Made by a program: the position numbers and the translations under genes. DNA of 26,462 nucleotides from the NCBI GenBank assembly GCA_034189755.1, contig JAXIHJ010000112.1, forward strand, positions 1 through 26,462, written 5' to 3'. The stretch comes from JAXIHJ01 sp034189755 (GTDB lineage Bacteria; Planctomycetota; Phycisphaerae; SM23-33). The notes under the pieces were generated by a model. It saw only the letters and a program-made list of their open reading frames with translations, searched no databases and was not told where the DNA came from. Below, piece by piece: positions 15,259 to 22,927 of this stretch (the stretch's first letter is position 1; each line of letters opens with the position of its first letter).

Positions 15259-16323
15259 ATGCTGGAGGAGCTTGAAGAGATATTAACGACGGCGCTGAAA
15301 AACGGCGCCAGCGACGTGCACATCGTGGCCGGACTTAGGCCTCTGTTCCGCGTCCATACCGTGCTGTCGGAGGCGCAACAGTTTCCGGCCGTTACAGCCG
15401 AAACCGCCGAGCGGTTCGTTCGCAGAATGCTCAAGGAACCGCAATATCAAAAATTGCAGAGAAATCGGGACGTTGATTTCTCCACGCAGGTCGGCGACCT
15501 GGGCCGGTTCCGCGTCAACGCCCACTATCAGCGAGACAGCCTCGCCATAGCATTCCGTGCGGTGCCCAGCGAGGTGCCCGAACTGGCAAGCCTGAACCTG
15601 CCGGACATCGTTCAGTCGTTCGTGGACATGCCGCGCGGGCTGGTGCTGGTTACCGGCGAGACGGGCGTCGGCAAGAGTACAACCCTGGCGGCCATGATCC
15701 GCGAGATGAATCACAGGCACAGGTATCACGTAATCACCATCGAAGACCCGATTGAATACGAGCTTCCCAGCAAAAAATGCATAATCGAGCAGCGGGAGCT
15801 TGGCAGCGACGTGCCGACGTTCGCCAGCGGGCTGCGGCACGCCCTTAGGCAGGACCCGGATATCCTGCTGGTCGGCGAAATGCGCGACCTGGAGACGACT
15901 TCCGCCGCCATGACTGCCGCCGAAACAGGCCACCTGGTGCTCTCGACACTGCATACGCAGAACGCCTCGCAGACGATAGAACGAATCGTCGACATCTATC
16001 CCGCCCAGCAGCAGAACCAGATACGGTCGATGTTGTCCAACACGCTCCAGGCGGTCGTAAGCCAACTGCTCTTCAAGCGGGTGGACCAGGCGGGCATGGT
16101 GCCGGCCTGTGAAGTGATGATCTGCACGCCGGCTATCAGAAACTGCATCCGCGAGAACCGGATTCACGAAATACCCAACATCATCTCGACCAACCGGGCG
16201 GTCGGCATGTGCACGCTGGATGACGCCATAAAGACGCTGTACTTCAACGACATGATAAGCCGCGAACAGGCCCTGGCCACGGCGGTCAGGCCGGAGGCGC
16301 TCAGCCGGGCGCTCAGCGCCTAG
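15259..16323 (+). CDS. pilT: Twitching-motility retraction ATPase PilT
   Basis: PilT depolymerises pili and powers retraction. The 354-aa length and the absence of a zinc tetracysteine site separate it from PilB. Motifs are GASDVHIVAG at the N-terminus, Walker A GETGVGKST (133-141), Asp box TIEDPIEYEL, Walker B LLVGEMRDLET (203-213), His box TGHLVLSTLHTQ, and AIRNCIRE (292-299), which corresponds to the PilT-specific AIRNLIRE motif needed for retraction. The Walker A loop departs from the near-universal GPTGSGKST of the family but keeps the essential Gly and Lys-Ser positions. It follows pilB by 13 bp. Presence of pilT suggests a retractile pilus rather than only a secretion system. Confidence 0.93.
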   Translation: MLEELEEILTTALKNGASDVHIVAGLRPLFRVHTVLSEAQQFPAVTAETAERFVRRMLKEPQYQKLQRNRDVDFSTQVGDLGRFRVNAHYQRDSLAIAFRAVPSEVPELASLNLPDIVQSFVDMPRGLVLVTGETGVGKSTTLAAMIREMNHRHRYHVITIEDPIEYELPSKKCIIEQRELGSDVPTFASGLRHALRQDPDILLVGEMRDLETTSAAMTAAETGHLVLSTLHTQNASQTIERIVDIYPAQQQNQIRSMLSNTLQAVVSQLLFKRVDQAGMVPACEVMICTPAIRNCIRENRIHEIPNIISTNRAVGMCTLDDAIKTLYFNDMISREQALATAVRPEALSRALSA

Positions 16324-16330
16324 CTGGACA

Positions 16331-17509
16331 GTGAAAATAATGCAAATCCATCAACACGAAATGCAAAACGCCGGCGGGCACGCTGAGGCGGGCTTGAACC
16401 ATGCGGCCGAGGCCTCAGCCGACCACGGCGCCGGAAACATGTTGGAACGAATGCGCCGCATCAGCTTTGAGTTCGGCCCGGGCCTGAAAGACATTCTGAA
16501 CTTCACCAGCCAACTGGCCGTCATGCTGAAGGCGGGCATCAATATCCGAAGCGCCATCGGCGCCATCGCCGAACAGGTCGAAAATACCAAGTTCCAAAGG
16601 ATCATGTACCAGGTCAAGAGCGAAGTCGAGTCCGGCCAGCCGCTGAGCGAGGCCCTGGCCAAGCACCCGAAAATATTCGGTCCACTCTACGTGAACATGG
16701 TCCGCGCCGCGGAGCTTTCGGGCAGCCTCGGACAGATGCTGGAACGCATCGGCAAATACCTCCGCCAGCAGCTCGAGACGCGCAACATGGTTCGCGGCGC
16801 AATGGTGTATCCAGCCATCATCGGCGTGATGGCCGTCGGGACGACCATCTTCCTGCTGACGTTCGTACTGCCGCGATTCACCACCCTGTTCGCCGGCAAG
16901 AGCGCACTGCTGCCGAAACCAACGCTGGTGCTGATGACCATCAGCGCCTTTCTGCGCAACTTCTGGTACGTGGTCCTTGCCCTGTTCGCCATGGGGATTT
17001 GCGGGTTTTGCTACGCTATACGAACGCCGGTCGGCCGATGGTACTGGGACAAGTTCAAGCTCCGTCTGCCCCTTTTCAGACGCATGTTCAGGGCGCTGTA
17101 CATTACTCGAGGCCTGCACACTATGGGCGAACTCATCAACGCCGGCGTGCCGGTTTTGGAAACCCTGACGATTACGGCGGACGTCTCAGGAAACGTCATC
17201 TACAGGCGAATGTGGCGCAACGTCTATACCTCGGTCAAGCAGGGCGAGAAGATCGCCGACGGCCTGGGCCGAGAGGCCCTGCTGCCCAAACACGTCGTAC
17301 AGATGATCTCCTCCGGAGAGGAGTCCGGAAAACTCGGAAAGGTGCTGCGAGACATCTCCGAATACTACGCAGGCGAGTTGAGAAACACGATTAAATCCGT
17401 CACCGCGATGATCGAGCCGCTCATGATCGTCCTGATGGGTCTGATCGTCGGCTTCATCGCCATGAGCATCATCCTGCCCATCTTCAAGATGTCGAGCCTT
17501 GTGAAATAA
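16331..17509 (+). CDS. pilC: Pilus inner-membrane platform protein PilC (GspF family)
   Basis: PilC/GspF is the polytopic core that couples the ATPases to pilin assembly. The 392-aa protein carries two repeats of the T2SSF domain: first cytoplasmic part about 50-150, with FTSQLAVMLKAGINI and AELSGSLGQMLERIGKYL, and second about 260-360, with LHTMGELINAGVPVLETL and SSGEESGKLGKVLRDISEYY. Membrane helices are at about 158-182, 208-230 and 363-385. It lies 7 bp after the pilT stop. Either the GTG at 16331 or the in-frame ATG at 16340 may be the start; neither has a strong SD. The first 35 residues are His/Ala/Gln-rich and not conserved. Confidence 0.92.
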   Translation: MKIMQIHQHEMQNAGGHAEAGLNHAAEASADHGAGNMLERMRRISFEFGPGLKDILNFTSQLAVMLKAGINIRSAIGAIAEQVENTKFQRIMYQVKSEVESGQPLSEALAKHPKIFGPLYVNMVRAAELSGSLGQMLERIGKYLRQQLETRNMVRGAMVYPAIIGVMAVGTTIFLLTFVLPRFTTLFAGKSALLPKPTLVLMTISAFLRNFWYVVLALFAMGICGFCYAIRTPVGRWYWDKFKLRLPLFRRMFRALYITRGLHTMGELINAGVPVLETLTITADVSGNVIYRRMWRNVYTSVKQGEKIADGLGREALLPKHVVQMISSGEESGKLGKVLRDISEYYAGELRNTIKSVTAMIEPLMIVLMGLIVGFIAMSIILPIFKMSSLVK

Positions 17510-17529
17510 CCGGAGACGAGACAAATGAA

Positions 17530-18054
17530 GTGAAACGCATAACCGATCGAAGCGCCCGCGGCAGAATAAGGCGAGCATTTTCGCTGATCGAGGTCGCGGT
17601 CGCGATCGCTATTATCAGTCTGGGCCTCGTTGCCCTGCTGACTGCAATTCGCGCCGGCACGAACAGTAATAACGCGGGGCGACAGATTACTCAAGCGGCG
17701 TTCCTGGCACGGGAAATCCGCGTCTGGACACTGAAGCTGCCGTTTTCCGACCCGGACCCGGGCGACCAGGGCAACCCGCCCGGCCCTGACGGCAGCGACC
17801 CGCAGGTCTTCGTCGACGACCTCGACGACCTGATGGGCGTAACCTACGACCCGCCACGCGACGGAACAGGTTCGCCGATTGCCAACATGGTCGGCTGGAC
17901 GCAAACCATCACCATCACCTGGCGAGATCCGGACAGCCTCACCACTATCGTCCCGGCAGGCAGCACCGACGCGGCCATGGTGCAGCTCGACATCGCCTGC
18001 CGGGGGCAAACAGTATTGACTACCAGTTGGATCGTGGTCAGGAGGCAGGAGTGA
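17530..18054 (+). CDS. Type IV pseudopilin (minor pilin, GspI/PilV-like)
   Basis: The N-terminus carries a basic leader ending RRA followed by FSLIEVAVAIAIISLGLVALL, the class III prepilin signal with the conserved Glu at mature position 5. PilD-type peptidase would cut before the Phe and methylate it. The 174-aa length and short leader fit minor pseudopilins; the globular part is Asp/Pro/Gly/Thr-rich. The GTG start is 14 bp from GGAG (17512-17515). An ATG at 17525 is better spaced but opens a two-codon frame, ATGAAGTGA, that overlaps the GTG. It follows pilC by 20 bp. Confidence 0.83.
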   Translation: MKRITDRSARGRIRRAFSLIEVAVAIAIISLGLVALLTAIRAGTNSNNAGRQITQAAFLAREIRVWTLKLPFSDPDPGDQGNPPGPDGSDPQVFVDDLDDLMGVTYDPPRDGTGSPIANMVGWTQTITITWRDPDSLTTIVPAGSTDAAMVQLDIACRGQTVLTTSWIVVRRQE

Positions 18055-18141
18055 CGAATACCATTAACGAAGAATACCCGAAAAATACTGAAAAATCTTA
18101 ACCGGCGGCCCCATGCCGGATTCTTATGTGGAACCGACACA

Positions 18142-18660
18142 ATGAAAGCGGCACAAAACAAAGCCTTTACAATCGCGGAACTGATAATAGCCATGTCGAT
18201 CCTGGCCATGCTGCTGGCGGCGGTGGCCGGGGCCGTGCATAGCTCGTTCCACGGCTACGATGAAAACACGAAAATCGCCGACGCCTCACAGACGGTTCGA
18301 GCGGCTGTGGAACGCATCGCCCGCGACGTGCGAACCGCCACAGCCGTTAATACCACCAGTTCAACCATCACGATTATTCCGCCGGACGACGGCAGCGGCC
18401 TGGAGCAGATACAATACGATTACACCGGCTCGACGCTGGTCTACCGCCGGACCGTCAGCGGCCAAACCACCAGTTCGGACCTGTTGGGAACCGGCGATAA
18501 TATCACGATCATCGCCTTTACCGTTACCCGCGAAATGGGCCAGGACTGGCAGGGCCTGGACTGCACCAAGAGCATTACGGCCTATCTTTCATTTACCATC
18601 GACAACCAGACCACTGAGACAACCTTCTCCGCAGCACCGCGACGCAACCAGCTATATTGA
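18142..18660 (+). CDS. Type IV pseudopilin (GspJ/PilW-like minor pilin)
   Basis: The 172-aa protein begins with a short basic leader and KAFTIAELIIAMSILAMLLAAVAG, a prepilin N-methylation signal with Glu at mature position 5. The following region, ASQTVRAAVERIARDVRTATAV, is the typical GspJ/PilW segment, and the rest is Thr-rich beta structure. It would sit at the pilus tip or act in pilus initiation together with the preceding pseudopilin. The 87-bp gap before it contains only a small CCGGC/GCCGG hairpin (18102-18119). It is the last gene of the pilus block. Confidence 0.83.
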   Translation: MKAAQNKAFTIAELIIAMSILAMLLAAVAGAVHSSFHGYDENTKIADASQTVRAAVERIARDVRTATAVNTTSSTITIIPPDDGSGLEQIQYDYTGSTLVYRRTVSGQTTSSDLLGTGDNITIIAFTVTREMGQDWQGLDCTKSITAYLSFTIDNQTTETTFSAAPRRNQLY

Positions 18661-18695
18661 ACAAGTTCGTCCGCACCCTGCCATTTTTGTGTTTC

Positions 18696-18754
18696 CCTGT
18701 AACTGCCCGCCGGTTACAGTGGTTATCGAGTTGCCGGCCGGAATGTTCCGGCCG
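18696..18754. repeat. Two perfect inverted repeats after the pilus block
   Basis: CTGTAAC (18696-18702) pairs with GTTACAG (18713-18719) across a 10-nt loop. CGGCCGGAA (18735-18743) pairs with TTCCGGCCG (18746-18754) around two bases. No T-run follows either, so they are not typical intrinsic terminators. They may pause transcription, protect the 3' end of the pilus mRNA or bind a protein. They end 23 bp before the tlpA-like start codon. Confidence 0.45.
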
Positions 18755-18777
18755 ACCGTCAAATAAGGAGACATACC

Positions 18778-19881
18778 GTGAGCACGTCCAAGACCATCAC
18801 AGGAATCCTGATTGTCAGCCTTTTGTGGCTATTGTTGCCAGCCGGCACCGCTGCCGAAACCGAAACGCAGCCTGCCGATAAGCCCGTCCCAAAGAAGCTG
18901 CTGAAAGAAATCCGTTGGCAGTTTCGGCCGCTGAAGAAGCAATATTCCCCCGCGGAGACAACCCGTTTGCTGTCGCAGCGAATGAAAAAGGTGCTCGCCC
19001 TCGGCACCAAGGCCGAGAAGAACTACCCGAACGCATCCAACCTGCACGAGGTCCGCAATATGATGCTCAGTGCAGCCGATTTCCTGTCCAAGGTCAAGCC
19101 CGGCAAAGACTCGCAAAAACGCCTGCTGGATATTGCCCGCCGCGTCATGGCCTCCGACGCGCCCTCGGCCAAGAAGGTGCAGGCGGACTTTTTCATCACG
19201 CGCGCAAAGCTGAGCTCGGCCCCCAAGCCGGCTGAGCAAATCCGCGACTTTGCCAAGCGCTATGAAAAAACCGATTCCACCGCCATGGCCGTCGTGTACG
19301 CCACGATGCTGGCCGCCCAGGCCAAGGACGACAAGCTCCGCAACGAGCTGCTTGACCACCTGGAAGCCAAGCACGCCAAGGACCGCAACGTCCAGGCGCT
19401 CCTCCGGTACATGGGGCGGGGCAAAAAACAGGATGCAAACGCCGGCAAGGGCAAACCTTTCCAGGCCGACCTTATGCTACTGGACGGCGGCAAGCTTACT
19501 TTGCCGGATGACCTGATCGGCAAGGTTCTCATCATCGACTTCTGGGCTACGTGGTGCCCCCCCTGTCGCACTTCCGTGCCGCACCTGAAAAAGATATACG
19601 CCAAGTATAAATCCAGCGGCCTGGAGATCGTCGGCATCAGTCTGGACAAGAACCGCAAGACCCTGGCCGACTTCGTCCGTAACCACAAGATGGACTGGAT
19701 CCACTGCTACAGCGGCAAGGGCTGGGAAGACCCGACCGCCCAAAAATACGGAGTGAGAGGAATTCCCAGCGTATGGGTCGTCGGGCGGGATGGAAAGGTC
19801 GTTTCCGACTCGGCCCGCAGAAACCTGGAACAGATAATCGCCAAGGCGCTCAAGGTTCCGGCCGACGGAAAGAAACGCTAG
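18778..19881 (+). CDS. TlpA-like thioredoxin-fold protein, exported
   Basis: The 367-aa protein has an N-terminal signal peptide (hydrophobic run about 8-24, cleavage near AGTAA), a long Lys/Ala-rich helical region (about 35-215, possibly TPR-like) and a C-terminal thioredoxin domain. The active site is FWATWCPPCR with C260 and C263, the cis-proline loop is GVRGIPSVWVV (P330), and VGISLDKN is typical of TlpA/ResA proteins. It probably reduces or shuffles disulfides outside the cytoplasm; substrates are unknown. GGAG is 7 bp before the GTG. It follows the pilus genes by 117 bp and may be transcribed separately. Confidence 0.88.
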   Translation: MSTSKTITGILIVSLLWLLLPAGTAAETETQPADKPVPKKLLKEIRWQFRPLKKQYSPAETTRLLSQRMKKVLALGTKAEKNYPNASNLHEVRNMMLSAADFLSKVKPGKDSQKRLLDIARRVMASDAPSAKKVQADFFITRAKLSSAPKPAEQIRDFAKRYEKTDSTAMAVVYATMLAAQAKDDKLRNELLDHLEAKHAKDRNVQALLRYMGRGKKQDANAGKGKPFQADLMLLDGGKLTLPDDLIGKVLIIDFWATWCPPCRTSVPHLKKIYAKYKSSGLEIVGISLDKNRKTLADFVRNHKMDWIHCYSGKGWEDPTAQKYGVRGIPSVWVVGRDGKVVSDSARRNLEQIIAKALKVPADGKKR

Positions 19882-19915
19882 CACTAGCGCAGTTGCAGGC
19901 GTATCCTTATTATCC

Positions 19916-20365
19916 ATGCGTCCGGTGTTTCTGTCGAGTTTCTGCGTAGTTCTGTTCCTTACAGCCGGCTGCGGCAGGTTCAGGCGGTCTGCTGCGCCCG
20001 CCGCACCGGAACAACCGTCTCCGCGAGAAGCCGAGCTGACCCACAAGGTCAAGACGCTTCAGCAGCAGCTCGACTCCGTCAAGACCGACAACAAGCTGCT
20101 ACGTTCGAGGCTTGCCGAGCTTGAGGCCCGCGAGGAGACGCTCTCCAGCCAGCTCAGGAAGCTTCGGTTCGTCAACGAGCAACTCAACCGTCAGATTAAG
20201 GAGCTGGCCACCGTGCCCGACGAACGCGACCGATACAGGGACCGGGCTGAAGAGCTAATCGTCCAGGCCGCCCGCCTCAGGCTGGAAATCAACAGGCTGA
20301 ATCGCCGCCTGGCAGCCTTGAAGACCCAGCCGCCCGCACCCCGGACGCAGCCGAGCAACCACTGA
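19916..20365 (+). CDS. Small coiled-coil lipoprotein
   Basis: The 149-aa protein has a lipoprotein signal peptide with lipobox LTAGC (Cys19). After a short Pro/Ala linker, residues about 35-130 form a long heptad-patterned coiled coil (for example VKTLQQQLDSVKTDNKLLRS and LRLEINRLNRRLAALK). The C-terminus is Pro/Gln-rich. I recognise no family; it could be a periplasmic spacer or trimeric lipoprotein in the style of Lpp. It lies 34 bp after the tlpA-like gene on the same strand, and no SD sequence is visible before the ATG. Confidence 0.75.
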   Translation: MRPVFLSSFCVVLFLTAGCGRFRRSAAPAAPEQPSPREAELTHKVKTLQQQLDSVKTDNKLLRSRLAELEAREETLSSQLRKLRFVNEQLNRQIKELATVPDERDRYRDRAEELIVQAARLRLEINRLNRRLAALKTQPPAPRTQPSNH

Positions 20366-20402
20366 AGCCCGCCCTGGCCGTCAGCTAAATCCGGCAACTG
20401 AT

Positions 20403-20431
20403 TTGAATCTCCAATCGGCAGCCGATACATT
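20403..20431 (+). promoter_or_regulatory. Promoter TTGAAT-N17-TACATT giving a leaderless mRNA
   Basis: TTGAAT (20403-20408) and TACATT (20426-20431) are 17 bp apart, each close to the sigma-70 consensus. Transcription about 7 bp after the -10 box would start at the A of the ATG at 20438. No SD sequence precedes that ATG, so promoter and start codon fit a leaderless transcript. Confidence 0.5.
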
Positions 20432-20437
20432 GTGTCC

Positions 20438-21556
20438 ATGCGAGCGGTCGTAACCGGACAAGTCGGCATGGACAAAAAACCATTCCTGGCCCGCGTCTCG
20501 GAAATCGCACGGGCCGAAGGACGCGACCTGAACGTCTTCCACATCGGCGACATGATGTACGCCGAGGCGCCCGACGTGGCGCCGGGCAAAATTCTCGACC
20601 TGCCGCTGAGCCGGCTGCAAAGCCTGAGACGAAGCGTCTTCAAGGACATCCTGGGCACCTGCGAACAGGGCAGCCATGTGCTGGTTAACACGCATGCGAC
20701 GTTCCGCTGGCGGCACGGACTGTTTTACGCCTTCGACTATGATCAGATGAAGGCGCTCGACGCCGATATCTACGTAACGCTTGTGGACAACGTGGACCGC
20801 GTGCAGCGGCATTTGCTGCGCGACGGGCACGTAGACCACACGCTCAAGGACCTGATGGTCTGGCGAGAGGAAGAAATCCTCGCCACCGAACTTCTCAGCC
20901 AGATTGTTACCGGGCACGGACGGTTTTACATCCTGGCCCGCGGCAACGAAGAGGCCAACGCCGCCGCGCTGGCCCGCCTGATGTTCCACCCGCAGCTCAA
21001 GAAGGCCTACCTGAGCTTCCCGATGTCGCACATAGACCCCGTTACATCGCCTCCGAGCGTTCTTGCCGATATCGAGACCTTCCGCCGCGAGATGAAACGC
21101 CACTTTACCTGCTTCGACCCCGGCGACCTGGAGGAAAGGCACCTTTGCAGCCTGGCGCTGGAAGCCGCCGAGCAGGGCCGCCGCAGCATCGAGAGCGGAC
21201 CGCACGGCGAACAAACACCCATTGACGTGAGACAACTGCTCGACATCATCGCCGACATCGACGGGCAAATCTACGCACGCGACTTCAAGCTGATCGACCA
21301 GGCCGACATGATCATCTCGCTGATTCCCGAACTCGACGGCGGCCGGGCCGGACTGTCCAGCGGAGTCGAACGCGAACTACAGCACGCCCATGAAGCCACA
21401 CGGGACGTATTCGTTATCTGGAGGCCCAAGGCCGAACCGTCGCCCTTCATTACCGAAACGTCCACACGCATCTTCCGCTCCGTCGATGAGGCGGTTCGGT
21501 TCTTCCTGGCCGGCGGTTATATCCCGGCCTCGCCGGCAGGCAGACTGTTCGCCTGA
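20438..21556 (+). CDS. Fusion of adenylate-kinase-like P-loop domain and NDT-like domain
   Basis: Numbering here is from the GTG at 20432. Residues 1-180 resemble archaeal adenylate kinase AdkA: VVTGQVGMDKK at the P-loop, FHIGDMMYAEA, a THAT motif (87-90), then DADIYVTLVDN and a lid-like RDGHVD. The P-loop is degenerate: the third Gly is Asp14 and the Ser/Thr after Lys15 is Lys16. Residues 190-360 resemble the nucleoside 2-deoxyribosyltransferase fold: AYLSFPMSH (192-200), QADMIISLIPELDGG (290-304) and SSGVERELQHAH, where E315 aligns with the catalytic Glu of the family. A nucleotide-binding or nucleotide-modifying role is inferred; no pathway is evident. ATG 20438 is preferred because of the promoter spacing. 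I know of no named family with this layout. Confidence 0.68.
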   Translation: MRAVVTGQVGMDKKPFLARVSEIARAEGRDLNVFHIGDMMYAEAPDVAPGKILDLPLSRLQSLRRSVFKDILGTCEQGSHVLVNTHATFRWRHGLFYAFDYDQMKALDADIYVTLVDNVDRVQRHLLRDGHVDHTLKDLMVWREEEILATELLSQIVTGHGRFYILARGNEEANAAALARLMFHPQLKKAYLSFPMSHIDPVTSPPSVLADIETFRREMKRHFTCFDPGDLEERHLCSLALEAAEQGRRSIESGPHGEQTPIDVRQLLDIIADIDGQIYARDFKLIDQADMIISLIPELDGGRAGLSSGVERELQHAHEATRDVFVIWRPKAEPSPFITETSTRIFRSVDEAVRFFLAGGYIPASPAGRLFA

Positions 21557-21578
21557 TGCGGCTTGCTTCGGAGTTTGG

Positions 21579-22898
21579 TTACCTGTTAGCCTGCACCTGT
21601 ATCGACGCCATCAGCCGCTTCATCGCCGCGGCCATGGCGGCCGGGTCCGGAGTGGCTGAGGCGTCCATCACCAACACCAGCGGCACGAGACCGTCCGCCC
21701 TCGCCGGTCCGGCGCCGGAGAGAACCAGCCAGCGATGCCACTTCTGACGTGTCGGCCAAAGAATTGTTGAACACTCGAAGGCCATCCGGTTTCTGCGCCA
21801 GCGGCGACAGGAAATCACCAGAAAACCGCGCTTCCTGAGCCGGCGGTTATGCGCATCCAGCAGCCTTTCGGCGCCGCCCGGCCTGATGGCTGCACAGGCC
21901 CGCGCGAAGAACGGCCCGGCAAGCCCGGGCGTGAGATAAAGCTGCACATACGGGCTGGTCTGCTCGTCATATGCCCGCTCGCCGCGCTGATCGCGCATCC
22001 AGTTCGCCGGAGCGGTTACCGCGAGGGCCAACGGCCCGTCACTCTTGGACAGCCTCGCCCCGGATGACGCGGCGGGAGTTTTCTCGAAGGCCTCAGCCAG
22101 CGCATCGACGAACGGCTTGTAAAACTCCCGTTCGTTCTCAGCCTGGCGGTCCGGCCCGCGCGCCGGCTGCCTGCCGGCGGCGACGGCATCGAACCATCGG
22201 TCAATCGCCGCGTCCGGAGCCAAAACCCCGCCGCTTTCGCCGATGCGGGTGTCGATTGTCAGGCAAGCTTTTTTCGGCGCACCGGCTGCGACCTGCCGCC
22301 ACATCAACAGCGTATGGGCGGCATCTTTCGGATGCGTACCTGCGACAATCCAAAGTGGCACCGACCATGCCCCCGCCGACGGCGACCAGAGACTAAAACC
22401 GCCCGCACTACGCCGAATCGGCACGGCGGAAATCAGCACCGCGCCGGCCAGGCGATCCGGATACCGCTCCAGGATATCAATGCCCGTCCGTGCCGTCGTC
22501 TTCGTCGCGACAAGCAGTATGTGGCTGGGGTCGACCGCGTTACCGGCCGTGGACGATTTTGTAAGGGCCAGTATTTTTTCAGCCGCGTCGGCCGGCTGAG
22601 GATGAAACACCTTCCCGCCCGTCTTCCACGAGACCCACATGATAAAGAACTTCCGCCGGAGCAGCGGCTCGCGAAGGTTTTGTTCAAGCTCTTTGATTTC
22701 ATCATCGCCGGCCAGGATTACGGCCACGGGATACGTCTTGCCCTTTTGAAGTGATTCAGGCTTGCTCCAGGCGACCGACGCCGGCTGTGTGGCGGTCGGA
22801 GCCGTCGAAGGCGCCGTTGTCTGCGCCGCCGCGACAAGCGACAGCCCCAACACGACCGCCAGCGAAATGGCAACTCGAACTCGCATGGCCACTGTCAT
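21579..22898 (-). CDS. Exported alpha/beta-hydrolase-like protein, nucleophile site apparently lost
   Basis: The 439-aa protein has a signal peptide (about 1-25, cleavage near VAAA) and a Thr/Pro/Ala linker. A region of about 50-240 is laid out like esterase or PHB-depolymerase-type alpha/beta hydrolases: PVAVILAGDD, HILLVATKTTARTGIDILER, YPDRLAGAVLISAVP, PLWIVAGTHPKDA. Where such enzymes have G-x-S-x-G after the central strand, this one reads ATKTT, so a serine nucleophile appears missing. The C-terminal 180 residues are Trp/Arg-rich and not recognised. It starts 29 bp after the GH78 gene on the same strand, so the two are probably one operon. The in-frame ATG at 22886 is an alternative start. 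Confidence 0.6.
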   Translation of the reverse strand: MTVAMRVRVAISLAVVLGLSLVAAAQTTAPSTAPTATQPASVAWSKPESLQKGKTYPVAVILAGDDEIKELEQNLREPLLRRKFFIMWVSWKTGGKVFHPQPADAAEKILALTKSSTAGNAVDPSHILLVATKTTARTGIDILERYPDRLAGAVLISAVPIRRSAGGFSLWSPSAGAWSVPLWIVAGTHPKDAAHTLLMWRQVAAGAPKKACLTIDTRIGESGGVLAPDAAIDRWFDAVAAGRQPARGPDRQAENEREFYKPFVDALAEAFEKTPAASSGARLSKSDGPLALAVTAPANWMRDQRGERAYDEQTSPYVQLYLTPGLAGPFFARACAAIRPGGAERLLDAHNRRLRKRGFLVISCRRWRRNRMAFECSTILWPTRQKWHRWLVLSGAGPARADGLVPLVLVMDASATPDPAAMAAAMKRLMASIQVQANR

Positions 22899-22927
22899 AA
22901 CGCAATCCCGCGTTGAGAACAAGCCTG

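Noticed and set aside
13785..15434. 549-aa open frame antisense to pilB
   Set aside because: Long only because of high-GC codon bias in pilB; its translation has no conserved motif.
18051..18101. 16-codon frame GTGACGAAT... overlapping the first pseudopilin stop
   Set aside because: Too short, no independent SD and no similarity to a known leader peptide.
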